Shown in pieces: positions 55,867-63,327 of a DNA stretch of 64,000 nucleotides; positions within the stretch are counted from its first letter, which is position 1; every line of letters starts with the position of its first letter. The DNA comes from Bradyrhizobium sp. GTDB lineage: Bacteria > Pseudomonadota > Alphaproteobacteria > Rhizobiales > Xanthobacteraceae. Below the pieces are notes generated by a model, which searched no databases, was not told the origin of the DNA, and saw nothing but the letters and a program-made list of their open reading frames with translations. The stretch is taken from assembly GCF_030646015.1 (NCBI RefSeq), contig NZ_JAUSLT010000021.1, forward strand, positions 1 through 64,000, read 5' to 3'. The translations under genes and the position numbers were made by a program.

Positions 55867-56241
55867 CTAATGCGCGAGGTGATTGGCCGAACCTTGCCTG
55901 ATCTTGCCGTCCGCATCGACCCTGAGATACTCGCAAATCCTCATCCCGCGCTCGTTCGCATAAAACACCACGACGCTGTCGGGACTGACGAACAAGTCAA
56001 TCAGGTCGAACTGCAGATTGGGCACCAGCTGAAGCGCTTTTCCCCAATATTCCCGAAGCTTGGCCTTGCCGCGTAATGTTCCACTGGAGTCAAAGCCGAG
56101 CGCCTGAATCCTGTCGGAGGTCATCTCGCTATCGTCAGCGTAGAGCGCGAGAATCCGTTCCAGGTCGCGGGAATTCCAGGCCGCGATCCAGTCCCGGCCG
56201 AGAGTGGCCAGATCGGCGGCGGCGTGAGGCTGGCCTTGCAT
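55867..56241 (-). CDS. NTF2-like (SnoaL-type) protein
   Basis: This 124-residue alpha+beta cone-fold protein shows [24 protein letters not shown] at the N-terminus and [29 protein letters not shown] later, the usual pattern of small ligand-binding or isomerase-like NTF2 proteins. GGAGG lies five bases before the ATG. No catalytic residues can be singled out. Confidence 0.85.
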   Translation of the reverse strand: MQGQPHAAADLATLGRDWIAAWNSRDLERILALYADDSEMTSDRIQALGFDSSGTLRGKAKLREYWGKALQLVPNLQFDLIDLFVSPDSVVVFYANERGMRICEYLRVDADGKIRQGSANHLAH

Positions 56242-56391
56242 GGTTCCTCCCTGGCGATTCGGCTGTGCGCTCCCGTTGGCACATATAGGTCAATGATACT
56301 TACCTATATGGATTTGTCCATGCCTGCAGAAGCATGTGGGCCGTCGTTTTGCGCGGTTGCGAGCCGGCCCCCCGTCGCGTATTTGCTGTCC

Positions 56392-57987
56392 ATGACAGCC
56401 CCACAGCCAGCAGCAGAGTCGGTGCCTTCGGTGGCCTCGGCGCATGACAAGATTCTGATCGTCGATTTCGGCAGTCAGGTGACGCAACTGATCGCGCGCC
56501 GGGTGCGCGAGGAGGGCGTCTACTCGGAAATCGTCCCGTTCCAGAAGGCCGAAGCCGCCTTCGCCGAGATGAAGCCGAAAGCGGTGATCCTCTCCGGCGG
56601 CCCGGAATCGGTGCATGAAGCGGGCTCGCCGCGCGCGCCGCAGGCGATCTTCGATTCCGGCGTGCCGGTGCTCGGCATCTGCTACGGCCAGATGGCCATG
56701 GCGGAGCAACTCGGCGGCAGCGTCGAGGGTGGCCACCACCGCGAGTTCGGCCGCGCCGATGTCGAGGTCAAGGCCGCAAGCGCGCTGTTCGATTCCACCT
56801 GGGGCATGGGCGAAAAGCATCCGGTCTGGATGAGCCATGGCGACCGCATCACCAAAATGCCGCCCGGCTTCACTGTCGCCGGCACCAGCGCCAATGCACC
56901 GTTCGCGGTGATCCAGGACGAGAAGCGCAAGTACTACGGCCTGATGTTCCACCCCGAAGTGGTGCACACGCCGGATGGCGCCAAACTGATCCGCAATTTC
57001 GTCCGTAAGGTCGCCGGCCTCACCGGCGACTGGACCATGCGCGCCTTCCGCGAGGAGGCGATCGAGAAGATCCGCGCGCAGGTCGGCAAGGGCAGGGTGA
57101 TCTGCGGCCTCTCAGGTGGCGTCGATTCTGCGGTCGCGGCGGTGTTGATCCACGAGGCGATCGGCGACCAGCTCACCTGTGTGTTCGTCGATCACGGCAT
57201 GCTGCGGCTCGACGAGGCCAAGACCGTGGTCGACCTGTTCCGGCACCACTACAACATCCCGCTGGTGCATGTTGATGCGTCAAAACTATTCCTCGGCGAG
57301 CTCGCCGGGGTCACCGACCCCGAGCTGAAGCGCAAGACCATCGGCCGCCTCTTCATCGACGTGTTCGACACCGAGGCCAAGAAGATCGGCGGCGCCGATT
57401 TCCTGGCGCAAGGCACGCTCTACCCTGATGTGATCGAGAGCGTCTCCTTCACCGGCGGCCCCTCGGTCACGATCAAATCGCACCACAATGTCGGCGGCCT
57501 TCCGGCGCGCATGAACATGAAGCTGGTCGAGCCCTTGCGCGAACTGTTCAAGGACGAAGTCCGCGTGCTCGGGCGCGAACTCGGCCTGCCCGAAATCTTC
57601 GTCGGCCGCCATCCGTTCCCCGGCCCCGGCCTCGCCATCCGCTGCCCCGGCGACATCACCCCGGAAAAGCTCGACATTTTGCGGAATGCCGACGCCGTCT
57701 ACATCGATCAAATTCGAAAAGCCGGCCTCTACGACACCATCTGGCAGGCCTTTGCCGTGCTGCTGCCGGTCAAGACCGTCGGCGTGATGGGCGACGGCCG
57801 GACCTACGAATACGTCGTCGGCCTTCGCGCCGTGACCTCCACCGACGGCATGACCGCGGATTTTTATGCGTTCGACATGAAGTTTCTGGGCGAGACCGCG
57901 ACGCGCATCATCAACGAGGTGAAGGGCGTCAACCGGGTGGTGTATGACATCACGAGCAAGCCGCCGGGGACGATTGAGTGGGAGTGA
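56392..57987 (+). CDS. guaA: GMP synthase (glutamine-hydrolysing)
   Basis: This 531-residue enzyme converts XMP to GMP with ATP and glutamine. The N-terminal glutamine amidotransferase domain (about 20-210) has the catalytic Cys97 in [17 protein letters not shown] and the His/Glu pair in [12 protein letters not shown]. The ATP-pyrophosphatase loop is [19 protein letters not shown], and the C-terminal dimer domain ends at residue 531. The start at 56392 is chosen to match the family; an upstream in-frame extension of 56 codons is non-homologous. It is about 11.6 kb downstream of guaB. Confidence 0.97.
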   Translation: MTAPQPAAESVPSVASAHDKILIVDFGSQVTQLIARRVREEGVYSEIVPFQKAEAAFAEMKPKAVILSGGPESVHEAGSPRAPQAIFDSGVPVLGICYGQMAMAEQLGGSVEGGHHREFGRADVEVKAASALFDSTWGMGEKHPVWMSHGDRITKMPPGFTVAGTSANAPFAVIQDEKRKYYGLMFHPEVVHTPDGAKLIRNFVRKVAGLTGDWTMRAFREEAIEKIRAQVGKGRVICGLSGGVDSAVAAVLIHEAIGDQLTCVFVDHGMLRLDEAKTVVDLFRHHYNIPLVHVDASKLFLGELAGVTDPELKRKTIGRLFIDVFDTEAKKIGGADFLAQGTLYPDVIESVSFTGGPSVTIKSHHNVGGLPARMNMKLVEPLRELFKDEVRVLGRELGLPEIFVGRHPFPGPGLAIRCPGDITPEKLDILRNADAVYIDQIRKAGLYDTIWQAFAVLLPVKTVGVMGDGRTYEYVVGLRAVTSTDGMTADFYAFDMKFLGETATRIINEVKGVNRVVYDITSKPPGTIEWE

Positions 57988-58005
57988 GACCGGCTACAGG
58001 TGATC

Positions 58006-58189
58006 ATGAAACATACCGTAACGTTTTCCTTGTCGTCCAGCCTCTACTCGGTCATTTGGCGACGACAATTGGCGAAAGACAGAAGCTGCGTATATTGACG
58101 CTTGGAAGTCCGCGGTTTCTCTCCTGCGCGAACGTAAGGTATCGTTCGAAGGCATTTCATATGGAGTAAGTGGCGCCTCTCACGCCTTG
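58006..58189 (+). other. Possible remnant of a short, disrupted reading frame
   Basis: From the ATG at 58006 a frame reads MKHTVTFSLSSSLYSVIW and continues to a stop near 58098. A second frame, open from 58022, reads protein-like from about 58058 (GDDNWRKTEAAYIDAWKSAV) and ends at about 58219. A one-base change near 58055-58060 would join them. The stretch uses less G/C at third positions than its neighbours. It may be a decayed small gene or chance. No match is recognised. Confidence 0.25.
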
Positions 58190-59079
58190 AAGCAGTTCTC
58201 GCGATGCCATTTCAGGAAATGAGGGTGAGGCCGATCGGCGGTGCGGGCAGGTGCGAGAATGCGCCCGGTCTTGTTGATCATGGCGCGGACGCCGGCGGTA
58301 TCGTTCACGTAACGTGAGATCAGGATCTCATGGTCGTCCGCGATGCCGATCAAGCCGCGGTCAAACATCCAATGCGCGGTGCCGGAGAGGGCAAGCCCAT
58401 TGCTGACGATATCCGGTCCATTCGCCTCGACCGGCCTGATATGTGCGGCATCGACCTCGGCCCGCCCGCGGCCATTGATCAACTTCAAGGAAGTAACCGC
58501 GCAGCGGGCATCGTAGGCACGTAGAACGACGCTGCGGAAGATGCGGTCCCGGACGATGCGGGAAGTCAAATAGGCGACGCGGCTCCGTTCCTGCTCGTGC
58601 TGGAAGACGGCCTGTTCCTCTTGCATGCCTGGCAAGGCGGCGGGCGCATCGACGCGCGGCAGCAAGGCTGTGTTCTCGGCGAATCCGAGTTCGGTGATCC
58701 GATTGAAATCCGTCGGAGAAATGGGTCGGACCGCGGATTGAGCGCGCCCGGAAATCTTGCCGTGTTCGTTCAATAGACCGCGTTCGAGGAGGCCGTCAGC
58801 GCCACTAAACGGTACAAGATTGACGAAATCCAGATAGCTGCCTGGTTCAATAACGGCGATGTACATGCCCGAAGTGCCCGGGTCGGCTATGACTTGCTGG
58901 ATTTTGGCAATCGCAAAGTATCCGCGCGACTCCTGGGCTTTCCGTGGCTCGTAATAGATGATCCAGTCGCCGACGCATGCCTCGACGCGAGCGAGGTACT
59001 GGCGGGGAAACTGGTAGCGTTCGGCGGGACTGTCCTCGTAGATCGAATCGGACCGGTGGATGAAGACGCCGAATGCCAA
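58180..59079 (-). CDS. HNH endonuclease domain protein
   Basis: This 299-residue protein carries an HNH-type nuclease fold near the C-terminus: RCAVTSLKLINGRGRAEVDAAHIRPVEANGPDIVSNGLALSGTAHWMFDRG, with the His and Asn of the motif. The N-terminal half (FGVFIHRSDSIYEDSPAERYQFP) resembles restriction-endonuclease-like proteins of this group. The TTG at 59079 is chosen because GAGGAG lies seven bases upstream and the usual family N-terminus follows; the ATG eight codons earlier has no ribosome site of that quality. Defence or DNA-repair use cannot be decided. No methyltransferase partner is nearby. Confidence 0.8.
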   Translation of the reverse strand: MAFGVFIHRSDSIYEDSPAERYQFPRQYLARVEACVGDWIIYYEPRKAQESRGYFAIAKIQQVIADPGTSGMYIAVIEPGSYLDFVNLVPFSGADGLLERGLLNEHGKISGRAQSAVRPISPTDFNRITELGFAENTALLPRVDAPAALPGMQEEQAVFQHEQERSRVAYLTSRIVRDRIFRSVVLRAYDARCAVTSLKLINGRGRAEVDAAHIRPVEANGPDIVSNGLALSGTAHWMFDRGLIGIADDHEILISRYVNDTAGVRAMINKTGRILAPARTADRPHPHFLKWHRENCFKA

Positions 59080-59428
59080 GAATCGTCTCCTCGAATTCAC
59101 CATGGGCGCGAATGGACGTGACCATACTATGCGGCATGGTCTTCCAGTGGAATAGCCCAACGGGTCCGCGCAAAGCGCGGCCCCATGACAGGCTCCGGCG
59201 TAATCCACCACAGCATTTCATCAAGTCGTTGCTTGTAATGGCGGGTTACGCTTCGCCAACCCTCCCTTTAAGCTGCGCCTCAATCGACGAAAAAAACTCC
59301 GTGCCGCTGTCGGTTTTCGAAACCCCCGTTCGTCCTCCCGATGACAGGCCGAAGGGGCCGGCTCAGGCGGGGAGGCAGACGATGCGGGTGATGGTGTTCG
59401 GAAAAGACATTGATGGTGGGAGATCGCC
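59080..59428. other. 349-base interval with no full gene
   Basis: No convincing gene is seen. Partial inverted repeats occur (GGCGGGTTACGCTTCGCC near 59240 resembles a decayed family A element). A short frame from the ATG at 59382 (MRVMVFGKDI) is preceded by GGGAGG and looks like the first codons of a YciI/DGPF-type protein, then runs into the DHFR-like gene. GGGAG at 59418-59422 is the likely ribosome site of that gene. Confidence 0.5.
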
Positions 59429-59965
59429 ATGGCGAAAATCGTATTTGGAATGAACCAGTCGCTGGACGGCTATGTCGACCACGACCACGCCGAATTCAGG
59501 CCGGACCCCGTGCTGTTTCGTCACTTCGTCGGGCAGGTGCGCGGCCTGGCGGGCAGCGTGTACGGTCGCCGCATCTACGAGGTGATGCGCTATTGGGACG
59601 ACGACCAGCCCGAGTGGGACGCCGATGAACGCGACTTCGCGACGGCCTGGCGGAACCAGCCGAAGTGGGTGGTGTCGCGCTCGCTGGAGTCAGTTGGCCC
59701 CAACGCCACGCTGGTCGGGGATGACCTCGAGGCGGTGGTACGGAAGCTGAAGGCCGAGCGCGCAGGCGAGATCGACGTCGCCGGACCGGAGCTGGCGCGA
59801 AGCCTGACCGATCTTGGCCTGATCGACGAGTATCGCCTCTACCTCCACCCGATCGTGCTGGGTCGCGGCAAGCCGTTCTTCGCCGGCCCCCGGCCGCCGC
59901 TCCGCCTGGTGGCCAGCGATCGAATTGGCGAGGAGGTGATCAGGTTGACGTACGTTCCTGCTTGA
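59429..59965 (+). CDS. DHFR-like RibD C-terminal family protein
   Basis: This 178-residue protein of the dihydrofolate-reductase-like fold shows MAKIVFGMNQSLDGYVDHD at the N-terminus, GSVYGRRIYEVMRYW, and DVAGPELARSLTDLGLIDEYRLYLHPIVLGRGKPFF near the end. These are typical of the bacterial RibD_C/YwjB-like group, with unknown natural substrate. GGGAG lies six bases before the ATG. Its TGA lies exactly at the edge of the GST-like fragment that follows. Confidence 0.9.
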   Translation: MAKIVFGMNQSLDGYVDHDHAEFRPDPVLFRHFVGQVRGLAGSVYGRRIYEVMRYWDDDQPEWDADERDFATAWRNQPKWVVSRSLESVGPNATLVGDDLEAVVRKLKAERAGEIDVAGPELARSLTDLGLIDEYRLYLHPIVLGRGKPFFAGPRPPLRLVASDRIGEEVIRLTYVPA

Positions 59966-60059
59966 ACCGGTCGACAAGGCGCAGCACATTCGCCAACAGG
60001 ATGTCGGCGACCGAGAACGTGCCCGCCAGCCGTTGGCGTCCTGCCAGCACCGGTTCGAG
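59965..60059 (-). pseudogene. Fragment of a glutathione S-transferase gene
   Basis: This 95-base stretch is ungapped-similar to 61692-61786 of the intact GST gene on the same strand (about 79 of 95 positions by hand count, about 83%). Read on the minus strand it gives LEPVLAGRQRLAGTFSVADI and LLANVLRLVDRF, the alpha-helical GST C-terminal region, without stop codons. Both ends of the fragment break off abruptly. It is a decayed or partial duplicate and begins at the last base of the DHFR-like stop codon. Confidence 0.75.
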
Positions 60060-60162
60060 AAAACACGGCGAAGTTTTGCGTAAACTTGTCCGGTTTGCGC
60101 TAAGTCATGGTGGCAATCGTCGAGACTTCATAAGCTGATCTTGGCAGCTTCAGAAAGTGTCG

Positions 60163-61236
60163 ATGAAGATGAAAAGCTCAGCCCTTTCGCGTGTCTTCGC
60201 AATCAGTCTGGTGGCAGCGATCGCCACCGCACCTTCGCTATCGCTCGCCTGTACGCGGCTGGTCTATCTCGGCGCCAAGAGCCAGGTCATCACGGCGCGC
60301 TCGATGGATTGGCGATTTGAGATGCCCACCGATCTCTGGATTTTCCCCAGAGGCTTGGCGCGTAGCGGAGAGGTCGGGCCGAACTCGCTGCAATGGACAT
60401 CCAGATATGGCAGCGTGATTGCTTCCGCTCATGGGGTCTCGACGTCGGACGGCACGAACGAGGCGGGACTTGTCGCCAACGTCCTCTGGCTCACGGAATC
60501 CGAGTATCCAAAGTTCGACTCCGGCAGACCGGGCCTGTCGATCGCCGCCTGGGCACAATATGTGCTCGATAATTTCCCGACCGTTCAGGAAGCAGTTGCG
60601 GTACTCGAGAAGAATCCCTTCACGATCGTCACGGACAACGTGCCCGGGCAGAAGTTGCTCGCTACGCTTCATCTGTCGATATCGGATGCCACGGGTGACA
60701 GCGCGATCATCGAATACATCAACGGCAAGCCGGTTATTCATCACGACCGGAAGTACCAGGTGATGACCAACTCCCCCCTCTTTGAACAGCAACTGGCGCT
60801 GAACGAATACTGGAAGGAGATCGGTGGCACGGTGATGCTGCCGGGCACCAACCGCGCCGCGGACCGGTTCGCGCGCGCATCCTTCTACGTCAACGCAATC
60901 CCGAAGGATGAAAATCCTGACCGTGCCCTGGCCAGCGTCTTCAGTGTGATCCGCAACGTGTCGGTGCCATTCGGCATTTCGACACCGGACCAGCCGAACA
61001 TATCCTCGACCCGATGGCGCACCGTCGCCGACCATCAGCGCAAGCTCTACTTCTTTGAATCCGTGCTCACCCCGAACACATTCTGGGTGGATCTGAAGGC
61101 GATCGACTTCTCACCCGAGAAGGGAAAGGTGAAGAAGCTCGATCTCGGACCTCAACAGTCGCGCACCTTTTCCGGCGATGCGACGGCGAATTTCCAGCAG
61201 GCTGAGCCGTTCAAGTTCCTGGGTCTGCCGATGTGA
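60163..61236 (+). CDS. Choloylglycine hydrolase-family linear amide hydrolase (Ntn)
   Basis: This 357-residue exported enzyme has a signal peptide of about 29 residues (ALSRVFAISLVAAIATAPSLSLA) ending right before Cys30. In this family the N-terminal Cys is the nucleophile exposed after processing, here CTRLVYLG. Later SRSMDWRFEMP-like ARSMDWRFEMPTDLWIFPRG, NEAGLVANVLWL and TNSPLFEQQLALNEYW match penicillin acylase and bile-salt-hydrolase relatives. Other starts are possible at GTG 60157 or ATG 60169. Substrate may be an N-acyl amide such as an acyl-homoserine lactone, but this is an inference. Confidence 0.88.
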   Translation: MKMKSSALSRVFAISLVAAIATAPSLSLACTRLVYLGAKSQVITARSMDWRFEMPTDLWIFPRGLARSGEVGPNSLQWTSRYGSVIASAHGVSTSDGTNEAGLVANVLWLTESEYPKFDSGRPGLSIAAWAQYVLDNFPTVQEAVAVLEKNPFTIVTDNVPGQKLLATLHLSISDATGDSAIIEYINGKPVIHHDRKYQVMTNSPLFEQQLALNEYWKEIGGTVMLPGTNRAADRFARASFYVNAIPKDENPDRALASVFSVIRNVSVPFGISTPDQPNISSTRWRTVADHQRKLYFFESVLTPNTFWVDLKAIDFSPEKGKVKKLDLGPQQSRTFSGDATANFQQAEPFKFLGLPM

Positions 61237-61576
61237 GCACCACCCACCGTGCAAGCCGTGGGAAAAGAGCCGGGACCGGACCCTTTGAATGATGCGCTTC
61301 GACGCGTCGAGCGGTCGATAGATGTGTCTATATGTGTCCATCGAACAGAGATATGTCGAAACCTGTCTCGGCGATTCACACCTGGTCTGTTGGCACGACA
61401 ATGTCGGCGCCGCGATACCAGCCGTCGTTCTGTCGGTGATCGACACCACACCTTGCAGCATCGGCTTTCCGCCGGGCCTGGGCAGAATCATCAGATGGAA
61501 CAGATGATCAAGGACATTGTAACCAGTCGAAGACCGTAGGCTTTCCGTTCACGGCTGCTTTTGGCGCCGGTGTCGC
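61237..61576. other. 340-base interval without a supported gene
   Basis: The interval between the amide hydrolase and GST genes shows no convincing protein. Two open frames on the plus strand (near 61249 and 61322) lack start context and family features. No clear terminator or repeat was found, apart from a possible short inverted stretch around TCGACGCGTCGA at 61299. Confidence 0.45.
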
Positions 61577-62218
61577 TCAACCCGCCGCTGCAAAATGAGC
61601 CATCTGGTCTGCGTATGCCTTCACAAAGGCCGGGCGGGCCATGGCGCGCGCGACATAGGCGCGACAGGCGGGATAGTTTGCCAGGCCGTCGAATCGATCG
61701 ACAAGGCGCAGCACATCCGCCATCAAGATGTCTGCGACGGAAAAGGAGCCGGCCAGCCATTCGCGCTCCGCCAGCACCGGTTCGAGGTGCGCCAATCGGT
61801 GTTGCTCGAGGAAGCCATCGAAGAGCGTCCATGCCGGCGTGTCCTTGGCCTCGCCGGAGAAAATAAGCAGCGACCAGGGCAGGCTGGCCATCTCGACCGA
61901 ATTGAGCGTCGCGAACAGCCATTGAATGGTCTCGCTGCGGCCGCGCGGATCGGCGGGCATCAGTGCGTCACTGCGCTCGGCGAGATGCAGCAGGATGGCA
62001 CCGCTCTCGAAGATCGAGATGTCCCCATCCGTCAGCCACGGCACCTGGCCGAACGGTTGATGCGCAAAATGCTCCGCATGGCGGGCGCGGAAGGGCGTGC
62101 TCTCGACGCGATAGGGCAGGCCTGCTTCTTCCAGCGCCCAACGCGCCCTTAGGTCGCGCACATAGCCGCGCGGCGGTTCGGGCACCCAGTCGTAGGTGGT
62201 GAGGGTCAACTCGCCCAT
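61577..62218 (-). CDS. Glutathione S-transferase family protein
   Basis: This 213-residue GST has a thioredoxin-like N-terminal domain and a helical C-terminal domain. The N-terminal half includes PPRGYVRDLRARWALEEAGLPYRVE and QPFGQVPWLTDGDISIFESGAILLHLAER, which holds the cis-Pro and the ESxAI glutathione-binding loop. The C-terminal part includes SVADILMADVLRLVDRF. It probably conjugates or reduces xenobiotics with glutathione. GGGAG lies six bases before the ATG. It is the third gene of a likely ArsR-SRPBCC-GST operon and overlaps the SRPBCC stop by 13 bases. Confidence 0.92.
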   Translation of the reverse strand: MGELTLTTYDWVPEPPRGYVRDLRARWALEEAGLPYRVESTPFRARHAEHFAHQPFGQVPWLTDGDISIFESGAILLHLAERSDALMPADPRGRSETIQWLFATLNSVEMASLPWSLLIFSGEAKDTPAWTLFDGFLEQHRLAHLEPVLAEREWLAGSFSVADILMADVLRLVDRFDGLANYPACRAYVARAMARPAFVKAYADQMAHFAAAG

Positions 62219-62664
62219 GCTGCACTCCCAAAGAAAGCGGAAAGAAAAACAGGCAGCTTGTCGAGCAGGCCATTCCAGCCTTGCTCGTGACTTTGGCGTG
62301 CCGCTTCGTCGGGAAGATGCTCGTGGCGCAGCGTCAGCCTGGTGCCGCCGTCGATCGGCTCGAGCCAAAACGTCACCAGCGACTCCGGTTCCCGCACCCC
62401 GGGCAAGTCCCAGGTGAAAACCAGCTTCTTCTCGGGGATCACTTCCCGATAGATCCCGGTGGGATTGTGCTCCTCGCCATTCAGCAACCGGAATACGACG
62501 CTGAAGCGCCCGCCGGGTCGCACGTCCGCTTCGGCGCGGAGTGTCGGCCCGGCATCAGGACCCCACCACTGCATCATGAGTTCGGGCTGCGTGATCGCCG
62601 CCCAGACTTTTGTAGGCGAGGCCTTGATGTGACGCACGATGGTCACGCTCGGCAGGCTGGTCAT
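62206..62664 (-). CDS. SRPBCC (AHSA1-like) domain protein
   Basis: This 152-residue helix-grip protein of the START/AHSA1 family shows VRHIKASPTKVWAAITQPELMMQWWGPD at the start and LTLRHEHLPDEAARQSHEQGWNGLLDKL near the end, typical of the bacterial Aha1-domain group. It binds hydrophobic ligands. It is coupled to the ArsR-type gene upstream (ATGA overlap), a well-known pairing. A ligand-sensing or detoxifying role is inferred. Confidence 0.92.
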   Translation of the reverse strand: MTSLPSVTIVRHIKASPTKVWAAITQPELMMQWWGPDAGPTLRAEADVRPGGRFSVVFRLLNGEEHNPTGIYREVIPEKKLVFTWDLPGVREPESLVTFWLEPIDGGTRLTLRHEHLPDEAARQSHEQGWNGLLDKLPVFLSAFFGSAAWAS

Positions 62665-62999
62665 CGTTTGCCATCCTTTTCGACGAGCGCGACAAGTCGA
62701 TCGATGCTGACCGTCCAGAGGCGCTCATACCGTTTGAGCCACTCCATCGCCTCCCGCATCGGCCCGACCGAAAGATGGACTGACACGGTGCGGCCGGTCT
62801 TGGTGCGCGTGATCAATCCCGCATCCGACAGCACATCCAGATGCTTCATCATGCCCGGAAGTTTCAGCGAAAACGGCCGAGCCAGCTCGCTCACCGAAAG
62901 CCCGGGCTCCTCCTTCAGCCGCAGCAGGACGCCCCGCCGGGTCGGATCGGCGAGCGCGGAGAACGTGCGGTCCATGCGGGATGCTTGATACTTCACCAT
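62661..62999 (-). CDS. ArsR/SmtB family transcriptional regulator
   Basis: This 112-residue winged helix-turn-helix repressor has FSALADPTRRGVLLRLKEEPGLSVSELARPF and MMKHLDVLSDAGLITRTKTGRTVSVHL. There are no metal-binding Cys residues, so it is one of the non-metal ArsR group that pairs with SRPBCC proteins. It is the first gene of the SRPBCC-GST operon. The start at 62999 lies inside the inverted repeat at 62988-63011, so the protein probably represses its own gene. Confidence 0.9.
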   Translation of the reverse strand: MVKYQASRMDRTFSALADPTRRGVLLRLKEEPGLSVSELARPFSLKLPGMMKHLDVLSDAGLITRTKTGRTVSVHLSVGPMREAMEWLKRYERLWTVSIDRLVALVEKDGKR

Positions 63000-63011
63000 G
63001 TAGCGAAGTAT
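62988..63011. promoter_or_regulatory. Probable ArsR operator
   Basis: ATACTTC at 62988-62994 mirrors GAAGTAT at 63005-63011 with a 10-base spacer. It covers the ArsR start codon. A partial match, TACTTC/GAAGTA, is typical of non-metal ArsR operators. A repressor bound here would block both transcription and translation. Confidence 0.6.
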
Positions 63012-63327
63012 TGCTTTTGTCACGCGGGGAGTCAATCTTCGGGCATCTGCGCCGCGGCAATCATTCGAGGATCGCCATTCCGGGGCACCGGAGCATTGAT
63101 GCGCCGGCGATTGTCCTCGCGCCGCAAGCGCTGCCGCTTACTGTACATGGGGTTGTTTTCGATATTCTGGTTTGGAACTGCGCCCCCTTCGCAAACCCCC
63201 GACAAATCAACCCGACGGGCAAATTTTCGCTTAACCTGTCGGGCAAATCACTTTTAGGGGTTTCCCTGTAGAACGCGGACCCATACCCTCGCGCTGTCCC
63301 GGAAGCCGAAGCGATCATTCGTAACTC
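63012..63327. other. Interval with short repeats between arsR and the SGNH gene
   Basis: No gene is convincing. GACGGGCAAAT at 63214-63224 is nearly repeated as GTCGGGCAAAT at 63238-63248, with CCCGAC and GTCGGG forming an inverted pair. A third weaker copy (CCCCGACAAAT) lies at 63197. These look like remnants of a short interspersed repeat. The promoter of the ArsR operon should lie next to 63012, and that of the SGNH gene near its right end. Confidence 0.45.

Noticed and set aside
58180..59079. Restriction-modification or defence island around the HNH gene
   Set aside because: No methyltransferase, helicase or toxin gene lies nearby; the neighbours are metabolic genes.
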